In this document: positions 43,601 to 55,149 of the stretch, one piece after another
Numbering within the stretch: position 1 is the first letter of the stretch
Layout: every line of letters begins with the position of its first letter
Origin: Balaenoptera acutorostrata
Taxonomy: Eukaryota > Chordata > Mammalia > Artiodactyla > Balaenopteridae
DNA length: 64,000 bases
Assembly: GCF_949987535.1 (NCBI RefSeq)
Contig: NC_080082.1
Coordinates: forward strand, 28,003,164-28,067,163
Direction of reading: 5' to 3'
The notes under the pieces: model-generated
The model's database searches: none
Told to the model about the DNA's origin: nothing
What the model saw: the letters and a program-made list of their open reading frames with translations, nothing else
Position numbers and translations under genes: made by a program

Positions 43601-46600
43601 CCTCAACGGTTTCAACATGAAGCTCCCCTGATGCCAGTCCTAACCCTGTCCTCACTGTCCTGTCCGAGGCCTGGAGGGCTCAGCTGGGAGGTGGGAGGAG
43701 AGGGGAGGGGTACACGATGGGGGAGAGGGAGTGAGGGAAAGAACTGCTTGTAGATTTAACAGCCGACAGCCCAGGCTTCGTGGAGAGGAATCAAATTACA
43801 CAGATGTTTGAATTTCTTAAAATCATGTCCTCCATTCTGTCACTTTTCTTTTTTGGCTGCACCGTGGGGCTTGTGGGATCTTAGTTCCCCGACCAGGGAT
43901 TGAACCCGGGCCCTCAGTAATGAAAGCTCAGAGCCCCAACCACTGCAGCCAGGGAATTCCCCATTCTGTCACTTTTGTAAGTAGTAAGCAGTAGTTAGAT
44001 GTTTTGCTGCTTTATCTTAAACTTCTACCTCTATAGAAAAAGCATAAACGAATGGACAACTACGACATCCCAGTCTCTGAGGGGTGCCTCACTCCAAGGC
44101 CATTTCAGGGTTCTTTGAAGGGGACTTCCCTGGCGGTCCAGTGATAAAGACTCTGCGCTTCCAAAGACGGGGGCGCGGGTTCAATCCCTGGTCAGGGAAC
44201 TAAGATCCCACATGCTCACGTGGTGTGGCCAAAAAATAAATTAGGAAGAAAAAAAGTCAAGGTTCTTTGAAGGAACAAAGCAACCGCTCCTGTGCTCATG
44301 GGGCAGTAAAAGTGACAGCCAGTGTCACGGTCTCTTTCTTCGTGCCCTCACTTGGTGATGCAGTACTGCCCCTCTGGCCTCACTTTCCCACCAGGCCACC
44401 CTTCCATCTTCATCTCATAACTTCTATTATCCCTGATAATAAATTTCCTCCACCTGGCACTGGTACAGAGTGTGCTGGGGGGAGGCTGAAGGAACTTCCA
44501 CCCGGAAGAGGGCCAAAGGAGGGCTGCAGCAGCCTGTGAAGGGCCGTTATCCCTCAGAGGGCTCTGACCACCGTGGCGGCTATGAGCTTGGGCTCTGGGG
44601 GAGGTGGTCTGGGCTCTGCCCCATCTGTGTGGTGAGGAAGACGTTCTTTCTCTAAAATGACAGTAACACTAGCTAACCTTTACTGAACAGCATGGGATTA
44701 TTCTAAGCACCTACCGAATGTTATTTTCCACAACCCTGTGAGGTCGTTGAGGACCAAGCAACCCTGGACTCAGGGGCTCAGGGAGGCTGGGGGCTGGCTG
44801 GGTCTCCTTTGCTGAAGGCAGATGCATCTGAGCGTGTATCAAATCTGCCCGCCTCCCTGAAAGGGAGTAATGAGCTCCATGAAAGTAATGAGCTTTCATT
44901 ACTGAGGGCCCAGGTTCAATCCCCGGTCGGGGAACTAAGATCCCACAAGCCCCACGGTGCAGCCAAAAAAAAAAAGTGACAGGGGGGTGACAGCAGTCCC
45001 TTGGAGGGGGTCACTTCGGTATAGGGGGCGAGGGGCCCAGGATCTACCTTTGGGAAACTGGCCTGGCTGTAAATGGAGGACCTTGGAAATAACAAAAGAG
45101 CACAGGACTTGGTGCCTGGAGCCTGTCTCTCTTTTGATTTGCATACAGCTCAATGAATTTCCATAAATTGGGTGCACCCAGGTTCCCTGCCCCCGGATCA
45201 AGAAATAGAACATTGTCCAGAACCCCAGAAAGTCCCCTGGTATCCAGTTACAACCTCCCTCCAACTGTGTGCACGTATTTTCAACTTCTATAAATGGCAC
45301 TGAGTTTCTTATACATATGTATGTATGGAAATTCATTGAGCTGGACGTGTAGGATGAGTGCACTTTCCTGCATGTGTATTGCACTTCAATACAACATTTA
45401 AAAAAAATCAAATGAACTAACAATCCACATTTTATAAGAATATACAAACCAAAAGAGCGACAATAATCATATTGAAACAATTATATATGGGCAAAGGAGT
45501 GGGCCCTGGGCACTCAGCTACAGGGAAAGTCCAAAGCCCTCCTGGCCTGGTGGCCAGATCTCCCCACAGGTCACACCTGCCTTCCCCCACTGTGCCTGCC
45601 ATACCCGCCCAGGCCCCACCCAGCACCTTGCAGCAGTTCCAGCAGTCCTGCATGTTGACCCAGTAGTTCTTGTGGTTCCAGAGGCTCTCTATTCCCAGGA
45701 AGTGGTCGTCCTGGGTGCTGTAGCTGCGTCCAGTGAACGGGTCAATGAAAAAGCTCTCGGGCACCTCGCGTTTCCCCGACAACACCAGGACCCAGGAGTG
45801 TACCCGCAGGCCGTGCAGGGGGTCCGTCTTTGCACTCTCCTGCTCCTGCACGGGAAAGGTGGGTGACCATGAGCCAGATGGATGGGAAGGGGGCCATCAG
45901 GGGCCCAAACATCTCCCTGGGGCTGGGGAACTGGCGAGAGAACTGAATGCTGATCCACACCGCACTGTTGGCTGGCTTTGTGACCTTGAGGACATCACCC
46001 CACCTCTGAACCCGTTTTCTTATCAATAAAATGGGAGGATCTGACTCGATCTGTGGTTTACAAACTTGACCTTTTAGAGCTCTAGGGTATCTGGGATTTA
46101 CTGGCTTTCCATGTTGTGATTCTGGGTGAGATTTCATCCAAAGAAAGATAGGGGGACACCATGTGGCTTCATTGCCTGCATCCCTCTGGGCAAAGGGTCA
46201 CTGTGCCATGTTCATTATTGCATCCCCAGGGCCCGGACCAGAGTAGACCCTCCATAAATACTATATGGAAGGAAAGGAAAGAAGGGAGGGAGGAAAAATA
46301 GGTGAGAGGGATGATGAGAGTGTGGGTGGATAGAAGGAGAGATTGGAGGATGGATGGATGGAAGGAAGGATGGGAGAATGGATGTAGAGTGTATGTAGGT
46401 AAATCTTCAGTGAGAGTCTGAACAAGGACACCAGAACTGCACAGCATAAAATGAGTTGCTTCAGGCAGCAGAGCTCTCTGATGTTAGAACTCTATCACCA
46501 GAAGCTGGCTGACTACGCTGGGGATTCCCACAAGGTCGGGCAGAGAAGGGGGGTGGTTGAAGGTTGGAGGAGGGGATTTGGACCTGGGGGCCCATAAACA

Positions 46601-49600
46601 CATCCCTTCGTGACCCGTGTCTGTTTCCCCATTCCCAGCAACCCCTCCTCTGGAGCCGAGTTCAAGGGTTGAGGGCTGAGGATGGTGGACCCACCACGAG
46701 GCGCTCCTCCTCCTGCTTCAGTCGCCTCTCCTCCTCGGCCTTGATTGCCTCCTGCCTTTTAATCTCCTGCTCCTGTTCAAACCTGCTTGTCAGGTCCCTG
46801 GGCGGTTTGACGGCGTACTTCTTAGGCGGTGCCTTTTCCTCCTCCTTGACCATCTGTCACCCAACAAGAGAAAAAAGCATCAGCAGCCCTGAGTGGCCCG
46901 CCTGCACAGCTCCTCCTGGAGCCTGCTGGCTTTCTGACCCTGAACGTAGAAAGAGCCTCAGCTCCAGACCTGTGACCATGGGCCAGTCCTCCCACTTCCC
47001 TAACCACAGGCTCTTCTGTAAAAGTCACTGAGAATAATGAGAACATTTTCCCCAGGGTTATTCTGACAAGTAAAGACAGGAAAATGTCTGTATGAGCTGC
47101 CCATCCGGGTAGGAGCTCAGGAGATGCGATTTCCCCTCTTCATTCCCCACGGCCTAGACTAGCTACGATCTGGATCTGATCTAGAAAGTGGGGCAAATTG
47201 TCCAGAGTCAGATTTTCCAGATTTTGTCACTGCAGGATTTCATATGTTGACTTGAAGTGAGAGTTTACTGGGCTAGGAAAGAGAACAAAGCCTTTGTGTG
47301 TGTGTGTTTGTGTGTGTGTGTGCGCACGAGCACACACGTGTATACAAATGTGTGCTAGGTGGCAAGAAAAATGTCCAGGGAAGGACACCACAGAGGCTGC
47401 ATAAGGGGGCCTATTATGAGGGAGAAATAGTGAATCTCCGTGGTTTAGAGTCAGACAGACTGGGCCTTAGCTCCCAGGTTCCCATTTACCAGCTATGTGA
47501 CTTTGGTCACAAAAATTGTTTCATCTCAACACACTCATCTGTAAAAGAGAAGTGATAATTCCTACCATGCAGCGCTATTGAGAGAGGCAACCAAGTCAAT
47601 GGACATGTAAGTTGTTTATAGACCGGAACGCTCTCAGCACCCATTAGCTATTGATATCATTTTCATAATTAAAATTTTGGCTAAGAGGCCCGTATGTGAG
47701 TTCTCAGGCCTTTGGAGCCAAAAGCAGTGATGGAGCTTTTTTGTTCCATCTTTCTTGGGGAGGTGGCCCTGAGAGAGCAGGCAGGGCTCTCACCTGGTAC
47801 CTCCCCCTCCTTCTCCACCAGACTGCAGCCCCGGGGGCCCCAGGTGCTCACACAGGTGTAACACAGGTGCATGTGCATCATGCCGGATGCCCCAGGCCCC
47901 TGGATCCTCTGCCCTGAGCTGCAGACACCCACGGGGTCTTGACCCTGATCACAGAGTCCTGGAATCAATCCAGTTCATGAAAAGCATTTTCTGCCAGTAG
48001 TATGGCTATTTTCCAAATGCAAAGAGATGCTTTTATGATTCCCACAATTAAATTCACTTAAGAGTGTTGTGTTCACAGCAGCCTCAGTCACTATGGTGCT
48101 CTCAGTCAACTGATATAAAAACACAACCACCACCTGCTGGAGGGCTGGTGAATTTTGTACTGTTAAGAGGTCTTTTTTACCTGGGAGGGGAAAAAAAAAA
48201 AGAAGTAAACGTCTGTCTGTTTGTCTGCATTTTCCTTATATGAAAACGGCTGGATGGATTTTTATCAAATGCATAGGATAAATCTGGAAGAAGTTGGCTT
48301 AAGATATCAGCCATACGGCATTCACAAATGCGGGGAACACAGTAGCTGAAACTGAGTCACAACAAGGGGAGAGGAGCAGCCAGTTTGGAGAAATGGGCTG
48401 TGTGTATTAAGATGCCAGAGATGGAGAAATCATCAGTGGTTTGAAATATGAACTCTGAAGGGCTGCCTGGCGGTGGAGCCGGGACAGGGCCGGAAGCGGC
48501 AGGGACAGGTGGCTTTAAGGGTGGCGTGTCTTGGGCGGTGCTGAGGGCAGCACAAGCCCGGCCGTACCTCCTTGGGCTTCACGGTGAGTGGGCACACCTC
48601 CCGAGTCAGGTCCATGTGGCACAGGTCCTGCGAGCCGTAGCCGTAGACGCAGTAGGCATCGTAGCCGGCGCCGATGAGCATGGAGCAGAGCAGCGTGCTG
48701 AAGTCAAAGCAGTTCCCCTTCTGGTACTTGAGCACCGTGGTCGAGGAGTACAGGTAGGAGGGCTGGGCGCAGCGAGCTGGTCAGTATAGCCACCCCGCTG
48801 CCCCCACCCGCCCTCCCTGCTCAGCAAGGGCTGGGCGCCAGGGCCAGGGGGCCGGCTGGGCCCCAACAGGGCTCCTCCACTTTGTCGGGTTAGGAAGAAC
48901 AAAGAATGGGGCTAAGAATGGGCTGAAAACCACAGATCCCGTGTCCGTAAAGTGCAATCCAGGTTTGCCTATAATTGCAAGGGGCCATGGACTTCCTGAC
49001 GGGAAACACCGTCTGGGATGTAGAAGCTTCTGGTCGGTTGCTCTCTGATTGGTCATTTTACGGTTTTATTCCAGAGTTACCCTCACCTTTTACCTACATC
49101 CTTCTCTTCTCTCTGTTGCTCAGTTCTCCACTGTGTACACATCCCCATCTCCCTCCCTCCATTCTTAATGAGATTGAGCTGGTCAGAAGCCCAGAGATGT
49201 GACCTTGGACCATGGGCAGCAGGCCCTCTCCTCTCTCTCCTTTCCCACCTCCCAAAGTCCTGAAAGGAAGTCTCTGAAGGCAGAAAGAGGCAAAGGAGCC
49301 AAAGAGGTGGGAGCCCGGAGACCAGGCTTGCTGTGTGACCTCAGGCAAGTGGCTCTCTCTGCCCAGACAGACTCATGGGCTGTGTCCTGAGGCTGGCCAA
49401 GCCTCTTTCTCCCAACCTGCCTGGCTTCCCATCTCAGGCCTCATGGCAGCCCCAGGTGGTGCTTACCGGCTTGAGGGGGTCGGGCAAGGGCACCGCGTAC
49501 AGGAAGTCTGAGACAAACTGGGCGCAGGTGTCCCAGTTGTAGAGCTCAGGGTAGGGCATCAGCGTGGGCCGGATGGTTGTGCTCACGAACTTCTGCAGAG

Positions 49601-51403
49601 GGAGAGACCACGGGCCCTGGGGGGAGCACTCCACCCGGGAGGAGACCATGGTGCTCCCAGGAGGCCGGGGCCTCGGGGTGGGGTGGGGGGCGGCTCTCTG
49701 GCCTCAGGCTCCTCCTCGGTGCCTTGGGAGTTGGAGGAAGGGATCCCTCAAGGCCCTTCTCCCCAGATCTAGAATAAGCCTGTGCTGTCCGGGGTGCAGT
49801 GATGTGATCACCACGGCCCCACTCGGTGCTGCCAGACCTGCCCCACCTCCCCGATCCCCCAACAGCCCTGTGAGGCAGGTCCCGCTGACAGATGAGGAAG
49901 CCGAGGCTCTGCGAGGTGAGCTGACTTGCTCAGGTTCACAGTCAGTAGCAGAGCTGGGTCTGTCTTGGCCACCCTGGGGCTGGGGGCCAGGCCTCTGGGG
50001 TCTCCCTGTGAATTTGAGGAAGGCCCCACCTAAGGGGCAGCCCCGGTGCAGACCCCGCTGATGGCCGCAGGGCAGATGCAGGCCTGGGGTCACCAGATCC
50101 AGAGAAGAGGTGACTAGGGATCTGGACGGGAATGGCTGAGCTTCAAATGCTGGCAGCTAATACCAGGGTGGAAAATCACCAGGTGGGCCAGGTAAAAGAG
50201 TCTGTGAGTCCCTGTCAGCCTATGGGCTGCTGCTTTGCAACCCTTGGATTCATCCCCTGCCATTCCATCTACAGGTGGGGAAACTGAGGCCCAGAGAGAC
50301 TCAGAGATGTGCCCTGGGTCACAGGGCGGGAAGGAAGGAGGCCAGCGCTTGGGTCCTGGCCCATTTTATCTTATTTCTCGGCCTTTCCCTGCATAGGGCT
50401 GGCCTCGGGGGCCGGAGACCACACTGCGTGTCTGGTTGCCCCTTGGGTGGGGTGTGCAGGCTCCAAGCCACCACAGGCCCCCAGGGGTGACTCACACCGG
50501 GCCTGCTGGGGCCTGTGGACATTTGAGTTTATATGCTGCCCCTGAAATATAAGCTTTGACCCATGAGAGGTCTGTGCTTGGCCCACCTCCCTCCACCCTC
50601 TGCTCTCCAGCCCCCGGCCCCGCCCAGTCTTACAGGCACTTCGCACTCGTTCACTGGGTGCAGGAAGAGGGGCACGCGGTCCGGGCACAGGTGGCTGTAC
50701 TGGCGGGAGAAGTTGTCTGCCACCTGCAGCAGGTGTTCCTCCTTGGGCGTGTTGCTTTGGTAGGAAAGGGGCAGCTTGGAGATGTCAATAGCGTCCTTGG
50801 TAAAAGTCCTGCGTCCGTAAGAGGGGTGGCATCAGTGTGCGTGAGGCTAGGCCTGGCGCACAGGGAGGCCTCCATCCACCTTAGCTGCCATTGGCTCTAT
50901 CCCGTCCTCATTTAATCCTCACAACTACCTAGGAGGCAAGTATCATTCTTATCAGCTGCCCTTTTAAACAGATGAGGGAAATGAGGCACAGAGAGTTTGA
51001 GTGACTTGCCCAGGGTCACATAGCTAGGGAGGGCAGAGTGGGGACTTGGACCAGGCAGCCTGAAAGCACCGCCCTCACTCCTAACCACCTCCTTCTATGT
51101 CCTGGTCCTGCCTCCCAGCCCAGGTACCACCATTCTGCCTGGCTCTCCCACTGCCCGGCCCTGGTCTGACTCTCACTGGGGCTGCTGGGCCAAAGCCCCC
51201 ACCTTCCCCACCCCCGGCACTCACGAGGGCTTCTCCGGGATGGAGACCTCAATCTTCGACAGCTTCCTCTCCAGGTCTCTGAGCATCTCCTGCGTCATGA
51301 TGGTTTCCTCCTTCCGCACCTCCATTGGCCTCATCATTTTCTCGCCCCTCTCGGCCCGCTCGGCCTCCTCCTCCTCCTCCACTTTCTCCTTCAGGACCTC
51401 CAT
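33923..51403 (-). CDS. DRC7: DRC7 (CCDC135), dynein regulatory complex subunit 7
   Basis: Subunit of the nexin-dynein regulatory complex that links outer doublets in motile cilia and sperm flagella (known; fly homologue lost boys). Coding exons, 5' to 3' on the minus strand: 51403-51225, 50808-50634, 49592-49467, 48762-48568, 46853-46695, 45845-45627, 43009-42881, 40525-40453, 39575-39447, 39258-39130, 38165-37945, 37160-36945, 36227-36117, 36028-35918, 35030-34836, 34249-34110, 34016-33923. They total 2601 bp, 866 residues; I recall about 874 for human. All phases agree. The start is MEVLKEKVEEEEEAERAERG, an acidic coiled-coil-like head. A transglutaminase-like domain (about residues 160-320) is followed by acidic and coiled-coil regions, with KLREEEEAAHALTI near residue 695. 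The end is RLVELLKVFV. The exon ending at 36117 has an unusual donor. Confidence 0.97.
34380..34522 (+). repeat. Local duplication, copy 2
   Basis: AGCCACTGGGGTC, TTGTTTAGAGGGATATCATG, GGTCAAGGTACG, TTTTCAGAGCTTCCAA and CCACCCCACCACCAC repeat copy 1 in the same order, about 1.07 kb away. In a DRC7 intron. Confidence 0.8.
36262..36560 (-). mobile_element. MIR split by a SINE
   Basis: GATTCTGGAGCCAGACCTCC, GGGTTCAAATCTTCCCCTGC and GTTGCTTAACCTCTCTGGGC form a reverse MIR; it resumes after the SINE as CTCTGGCCCTGTTTCTTCAT. Confidence 0.75.
36381..36503 (-). mobile_element. Short CHR-type SINE inserted in a MIR
   Basis: Reverse copy: T-tract, GATCTTAGTTCCCCGACCAG, ending GCCAGGGAATTCC. Twenty-base duplication CCTCTCTGG(G/C)CCTGTTTCTT at 36361-36380 and 36504-36523; the duplicated bases are part of a MIR. 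Confidence 0.93.
37569..37601. repeat. (AC)n microsatellite
   Basis: About 16 perfect AC units in the DRC7 intron between the exons ending at 37945 and beginning at 37160. Confidence 0.95.
38285..38620 (-). mobile_element. Degenerate L1/HAL1 fragment, antisense
   Basis: GGTATTTAGGCTGCTTCCAA, CTTTTTTGCTATGATCAACA and GTTTTGCCCAACTGCTCTCC follow the usual reverse-complement LINE order; mutated and short. In a DRC7 intron. Confidence 0.6.
41330..41540 (-). mobile_element. MIR
   Basis: Reverse MIR, well preserved: AATCCCAGTTCTGTCACTTA, CTGCCTGTGTAACTTTGGG, AAAGTGGGACATGATAATAC. It abuts the MLT1 LTR. Confidence 0.8.
41565..42230 (+). mobile_element. MLT1 (ERVL-MaLR) solo LTR, interrupted
   Basis: TGTTACCTATGGGCTGAATT, TGTGTCCCCTCAAAATTCAC, CCTAATCCAATACGATTGGT, GTCCTTATAAGAAGAGGAG, then AATAAATTCCTATTGCTTAA and TTTGTTATGGCAATTCTAGC match the MLT1 LTR pattern from end to end. 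The CHR SINE at 41658-41944 splits it. Confidence 0.85.
41658..41944 (-). mobile_element. CHR-type SINE inserted in an MLT1 LTR
   Basis: Reverse copy with the full CHR body (TCTCTAGTTGCGGCAAGC to GCGCCACCAGGGAAATCC). Near-perfect 15-bp duplication GGA(G/C)ATAGGATCTTT at 41643-41657 and 41945-41959. Confidence 0.95.
43848..43960 (-). mobile_element. Short CHR-type SINE
   Basis: Reverse copy, TTTTGGCTGCACCGTGGGGC to GCAGCCAGGGAATTCC. Exact 16-bp duplication CCATTCTGTCACTTTT at 43832-43847 and 43961-43976. Confidence 0.95.
44122..44260 (+). mobile_element. Short CHR-type SINE
   Basis: GGACTTCCCTGGCGGTCCAG through CAATCCCTGGTCAGGGAACT to an A-rich tail. Duplication GGTTCTTTGAAGG at 44109-44121 and 44261-44273. 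Confidence 0.94.
44893..44975 (+). mobile_element. 5'-truncated CHR-type SINE
   Basis: Only the right part is present: AGGTTCAATCCCCGGTCGGG, GAACTAAGATCCCACAAGCC and GTGCAGCC followed by A11. Confidence 0.85.
46262..46390. repeat. Purine-rich GGAA/GGAT simple repeat
   Basis: Imperfect tetranucleotide stretches (GGAAAGGAAAG, GGATGGATGGATGG, GGAAGGAAGGATGGG) in a DRC7 intron, flanked by old interspersed-repeat sequence. Confidence 0.8.
47294..47345. repeat. (TG)n-rich microsatellite
   Basis: Imperfect TG run interrupted by TTTG and GCGCACGAGCACACACG, in a DRC7 intron. Confidence 0.85.
47440..47650 (-). mobile_element. MIR
   Basis: Reverse MIR: GTTTAGAGTCAGACAGACTG, ACCAGCTATGTGACTTTGGT, CACTCATCTGTAAAAGAG. 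DRC7 intron. Confidence 0.7.
50890..51100 (+). mobile_element. MIR
   Basis: Sense MIR: CCTCATTTAATCCTCACAAC, AAATGAGGCACAGAGAGTTT, TGACTTGCCCAGGGTCACAT. DRC7 intron between the first two coding exons. Confidence 0.8.
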
Positions 51404-51438
51404 TCTGGCGTGTCTCTGACTGTCTGGAGATGAGGTCT
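51404..51438 (-). other. DRC7 5' UTR portion of the first coding exon
   Basis: The ATG at 51403-51401 is preceded by 35 nt back to an acceptor TTCCTCCTCCAG, which sets the exon start at 51438. At least one non-coding exon should therefore lie further upstream (higher coordinates). No in-frame ATG occurs between the acceptor and the chosen start. Confidence 0.65.
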
Positions 51439-52029
51439 CTGGAGGAGGAATAAATGCACTCTGAGTGGCCGACTTCAGACCAGGAAGGAGCCACCAACAC
51501 CATCCGTGTCCCTGGGCGGAGGTTTTAGGTGGTTTAGATCACGAAGGGAGGAGGCGAGTCCCTCCTAAACTTCCTTTCCATCAAGAAGAAAGTCTCCACG
51601 TGGTGCTAGCACACCTGTAACACCTTTCTGACATCTGCAAATTGCCCTTTAAATCCGACAACGCAGGTCACAGGCTGAGAACTATTGCCAGGGCAGGAGC
51701 AGGTAGCTCAGGCTTACTAACATTGCTTTGTTTTTTGTATATTTATTCTGCCAGTGACCTTCTCTTTCTGGCAGGTGATGTTAATGCTGTATGGATAACT
51801 GTAGTATTATGAAGCTTCCTATTAAATATATTTATGAAGTCCAGTAAGTTTAAATTTAAAGAAAATTATTCATAATAGTAAGGAAGAAAAAAAAAAGAGG
51901 TAACATCACCAAACTTGGAACAGAGAGAGGGCAAGAATGGGGCTGCCACTAAGGCACCTGGTTAAGGGGCAGGTGGGAGTGACACAGCCTGCACTCTCCT
52001 GGCCAAGCCCTGTGTCAGCTCTCAGGATG

Positions 52030-52810
52030 GAGGACCTTTGTGTGGCAGGACACACTGAAATACCATATGTGCTTGTGTGCCCTAGGGAAGCCCTTTGCAG
52101 AGCCCAGCCTCACTATGATGGACCAAAGATCCAGTCCCCTTGTAATTTCCGAAGTGATAAGAACACCAGACGCATCTTTTTTTCTATTGCGGCAACTCTG
52201 GGTGAGCCCCTGGATGGCTCCTGGATGGGGACATGTCACCAGAAAGACCAAGCCATGATTAGAAGCTTGGAATTTTCAGCGCCCCCCTGCATCCTCCAGA
52301 GAGGAGAGAAGAGTGGAAATGGAGTTAATAATTGATCAAGCCTGCATGAGAAAGCCTCCATAGAATCCCAATAGTAGGGGGTTCAGAGAGTTTCCAGGTT
52401 GGGAAGGTGACATCCTGGGAGGAGGACACATCCCAACTCCACAGGGACAGAGGCTCCTGCACGCAGGACCTTCCTGGACCTCTCCCTGTGTATCTCTTCA
52501 TCTACCTGTCCATTTGTATCCTCTACCATGTCCTTTAATAAACTGGTAAATGTAATTGTTTCCCTGAGTTCTGTGTGCCTCTCTAGCAAACTAACAGAAC
52601 CCAAGGAAGGAGTCATGGGAACCCCCAAATGGTAGCCAAGCCGGACAGAAGTTGTGGGTAACCTGGGGACCAACTACTTGCCATTGGCATCTGAAGTGGG
52701 GTGGGAAGAGGCTTGTGGGACTAAGCCCTTAACCTGGGGGATCTGACGCTATCTCCAAGTAGATAGTATCAGATTTGAGTTCAGTTGTAGGACACCCAGC
52801 TAGTGTCATG
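52030..52810 (+). mobile_element. Old LTR-like retroelement fragment
   Basis: A block containing CCTTTAATAAACTGG, GAGTTCTGTGTGCCTCTCTA, GCATCTGAAGTGGGGTGGGA, GGGACTAAGCCCTTAACCTG and GGGATCTGACGCTATCTCC recalls a mammalian ERV LTR/3' region that I cannot name with certainty. No coding sequence. It lies upstream of the DRC7 coding exons, probably within the 5' intron. Confidence 0.5.
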
Positions 52811-52929
52811 GAGAATTGCTTGGTGGGGGAAAAACCTACACATTTGGTGACCAGAAGTGTCAGAAGTGAAGGGTTCTGTGTGAGTAGTAAAGGAGAAACA
52901 CAGAAGGTGGGAGACTGAACTGAGTTTTT

Positions 52930-53100
52930 CCATTACAGACCCTATGAGGCAGATATAATTATAATACCCACTTTGCAGAGGAGAAAATCGAGGCCTAGAG
53001 AGGTTAAGTGCTCTGCCTAAGGTCACAGAGCAAGAAAGTAGCAGACTTGGGGTTTGAACCTGTATATTTCTGGCTCTGAAACCCATGCACTTAAGTGCCT
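52930..53100 (+). mobile_element. MIR
   Basis: Sense MIR: CCCACTTTGCAGAGGAGAAA, GAGAGGTTAAGTGCTCTGCC, GGTTTGAACCTGTATATTTC. Confidence 0.75.
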
Positions 53101-53433
53101 AAGGAGATGGGAAAGTTCTAGAAGGGATGGTTTGTTGGAGGCAGGGTGAGTAAGGAAAGACATAGAAGGGGAGAAGGCCAAGGTGTCAGTGGGCAGAGGG
53201 GGACAGCCACTAAGATGGGCCCTGAGCCCAAGGTCACAGAACACCATCATCAGAGGTGGAGCTGGGCCAGAACCTGCAATATTTACTCCTTACACCAGGC
53301 TGCCTCATCAGCTACAGCGTGGTTTGGGGAAGGCAGTCCTGCTTTACAGTTTCCCCAACTCTGCCCAGAGGCTCTCCCCACCCACAGGCCCTTCCCTGCA
53401 TCCCCCTCCCCAACTGGAACCTCCTCCTCCCCA

Positions 53434-53605
<172 letters not shown>

Positions 53606-53729
53606 GAAAACTTCTCCAGAAAGTTTGGGGCTGAAAGCCCCCCAGACGGAAGAAGCCCCCTTACTACCAGCACCCATGCCCTCCCCCTGCCAGGCTGCCA
53701 GGCAGGGTCCAGCCACCCCAGGCCCCTGC

Positions 53730-53860
53730 TCCCATCTCACCCCTCTGAGGACAGCCCGTACAATCTGTTAGCCCGTCTCCGTGGTGACATCTTTCAAGGC
53801 TGACGGCAGGTCCTGGGAGAGGAGGCTTCTGGGAAATGTAGTCTTTTGTCACTACCCAGG
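53730..53860 (-). promoter_or_regulatory. Putative DRC7 promoter: RFX X-box-like and ZNF143-like sites
   Basis: GTCTCCGTGGTGAC at 53775-53788 resembles an RFX X-box (imperfect inverted GTNRCC/RGYRAC halves). The minus-strand ACTACATTTCCCAG at 53828-53841 resembles the ZNF143/STAF promoter element ACTACAATTCCCAG. The two are 40 bp apart and lie 2.4 kb upstream of the first DRC7 coding exon. RFX factors drive motile-cilium genes, which suits DRC7. The sequence motifs are seen; promoter function is inferred. Confidence 0.5.
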
Positions 53861-55149
53861 TCTGGGTCCAGAAGACCTACTGTGGCATGTCCCTCAGCCA
53901 GTGGTGGGCTGGAGCCAGCTTGTGCCAGCTTGCAAGAGCTGACTTTTAAAACTTCAGGAATGTTTGTGAGCTCATTGACAAACACAGCCATTATTAAAAT
54001 TTAAATTATAAAAACGTATAAGTAAATAGATTATGTTAAAAACAAAGGTAATAAATACTCAAAACTCATCACTTCCTAATTATTTTACTGCATTTCATTA
54101 TTATCTAAGCTCTTGAGGTTATTTACGCCTATTGTATCTTTACAACGAAAGTATTACATAAGCGTGAACTACTCTGAATCTTTTTCCAACTTCAGTGATG
54201 TCATATTGATAGCTTAAAATTGGCCATGAGATTATTTACACCACAGAAATTGGCAAATGCTACAGACTAGGGCTTTTTCTCTCATCAGGTAGTTGTTAAA
54301 CATTTACCAGGACACCACGGCTTCTGCTCCATGCATGGTCAATGTGGCCTTCATCAAAACAGATGGAAACCAGTGTGGGTCCTGGCATGGCTGCCTGTCA
54401 TAGTGGACAGAGCCAGGCTGCCTGAGTCTTGGTTCTTGTACAGGCTGGACCGCTGGTTTAGTATATAACTCATGGGACAGAGAAAACTTATCCATTAGGT
54501 TAGTGGCCCATGAAAATGCTTAATTTTAAGTTATTTTAAATTCCAAAGAAAAAATGAATAGACTGATAATGAATATATAATTATGAATCCACCCAGGATT
54601 ATATTTGTCTTTGTACCAATGCAGTCACAAAATATAATTTTTTCTGTTTTGTTTTTAAAGGAAAGGGCCCCCAAAACTTGTAATGCTGCCTTGTAGCGGG
54701 CAGCGGGGTCCACAGAAATACTGCAGATGTCCTGACAAGGTTATATAGTTGCTGTTATTGGTGAAAATGTAGGAATCACCTCATTCTCAATAATAAAGAA
54801 TAATTTTTTCTTCCGGCTGGAACATTACGTAGTCATGAAAAATAAAGTGTGAAGGATAAGTTAGACCAAGGGAAATCTCCTGAGAAGGCATGTGGACATC
54901 AGTCCTGGAGTTCGCCCTGGGATTACCTCTGTGGGGAATGCACCTGGGATGAGGCCAGGAAGGGAAGAGGAAAAGGCAAATGTGATATGTTAGGCTGGTG
55001 GAATGGAGTGTAGGCCTCATTGCCCCTTTTATCCCATGCAACACCTAATTTCCTTTGTAAAGTGATTTATTCCCCTTTACCCACTCCCATTCCCTGCCCA
55101 CATAGACATCATTCTGATGCTCTCCCCACCCCCTCAAATGAGCATTCTT

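Larger units (their letters stand above)
45627..48762 (-). other. DRC7: DRC7 transglutaminase-like domain exons
   Basis: Exons 48762-48568, 46853-46695 and 45845-45627. Read in my frame, Cys178 in KGNCFDFSTLL, His294 in GLRVHSWVLVL and Asp313 in FFIDPFTGRSY stand in the order and context of the Cys-His-Asp triad of transglutaminase/cysteine-protease folds. The family is described as transglutaminase-like, but I know of no shown enzyme activity. A charged insert (residues about 226-278, EEEKAPPKKYA... to KQEEERLV) separates Cys from His. Confidence 0.75.
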
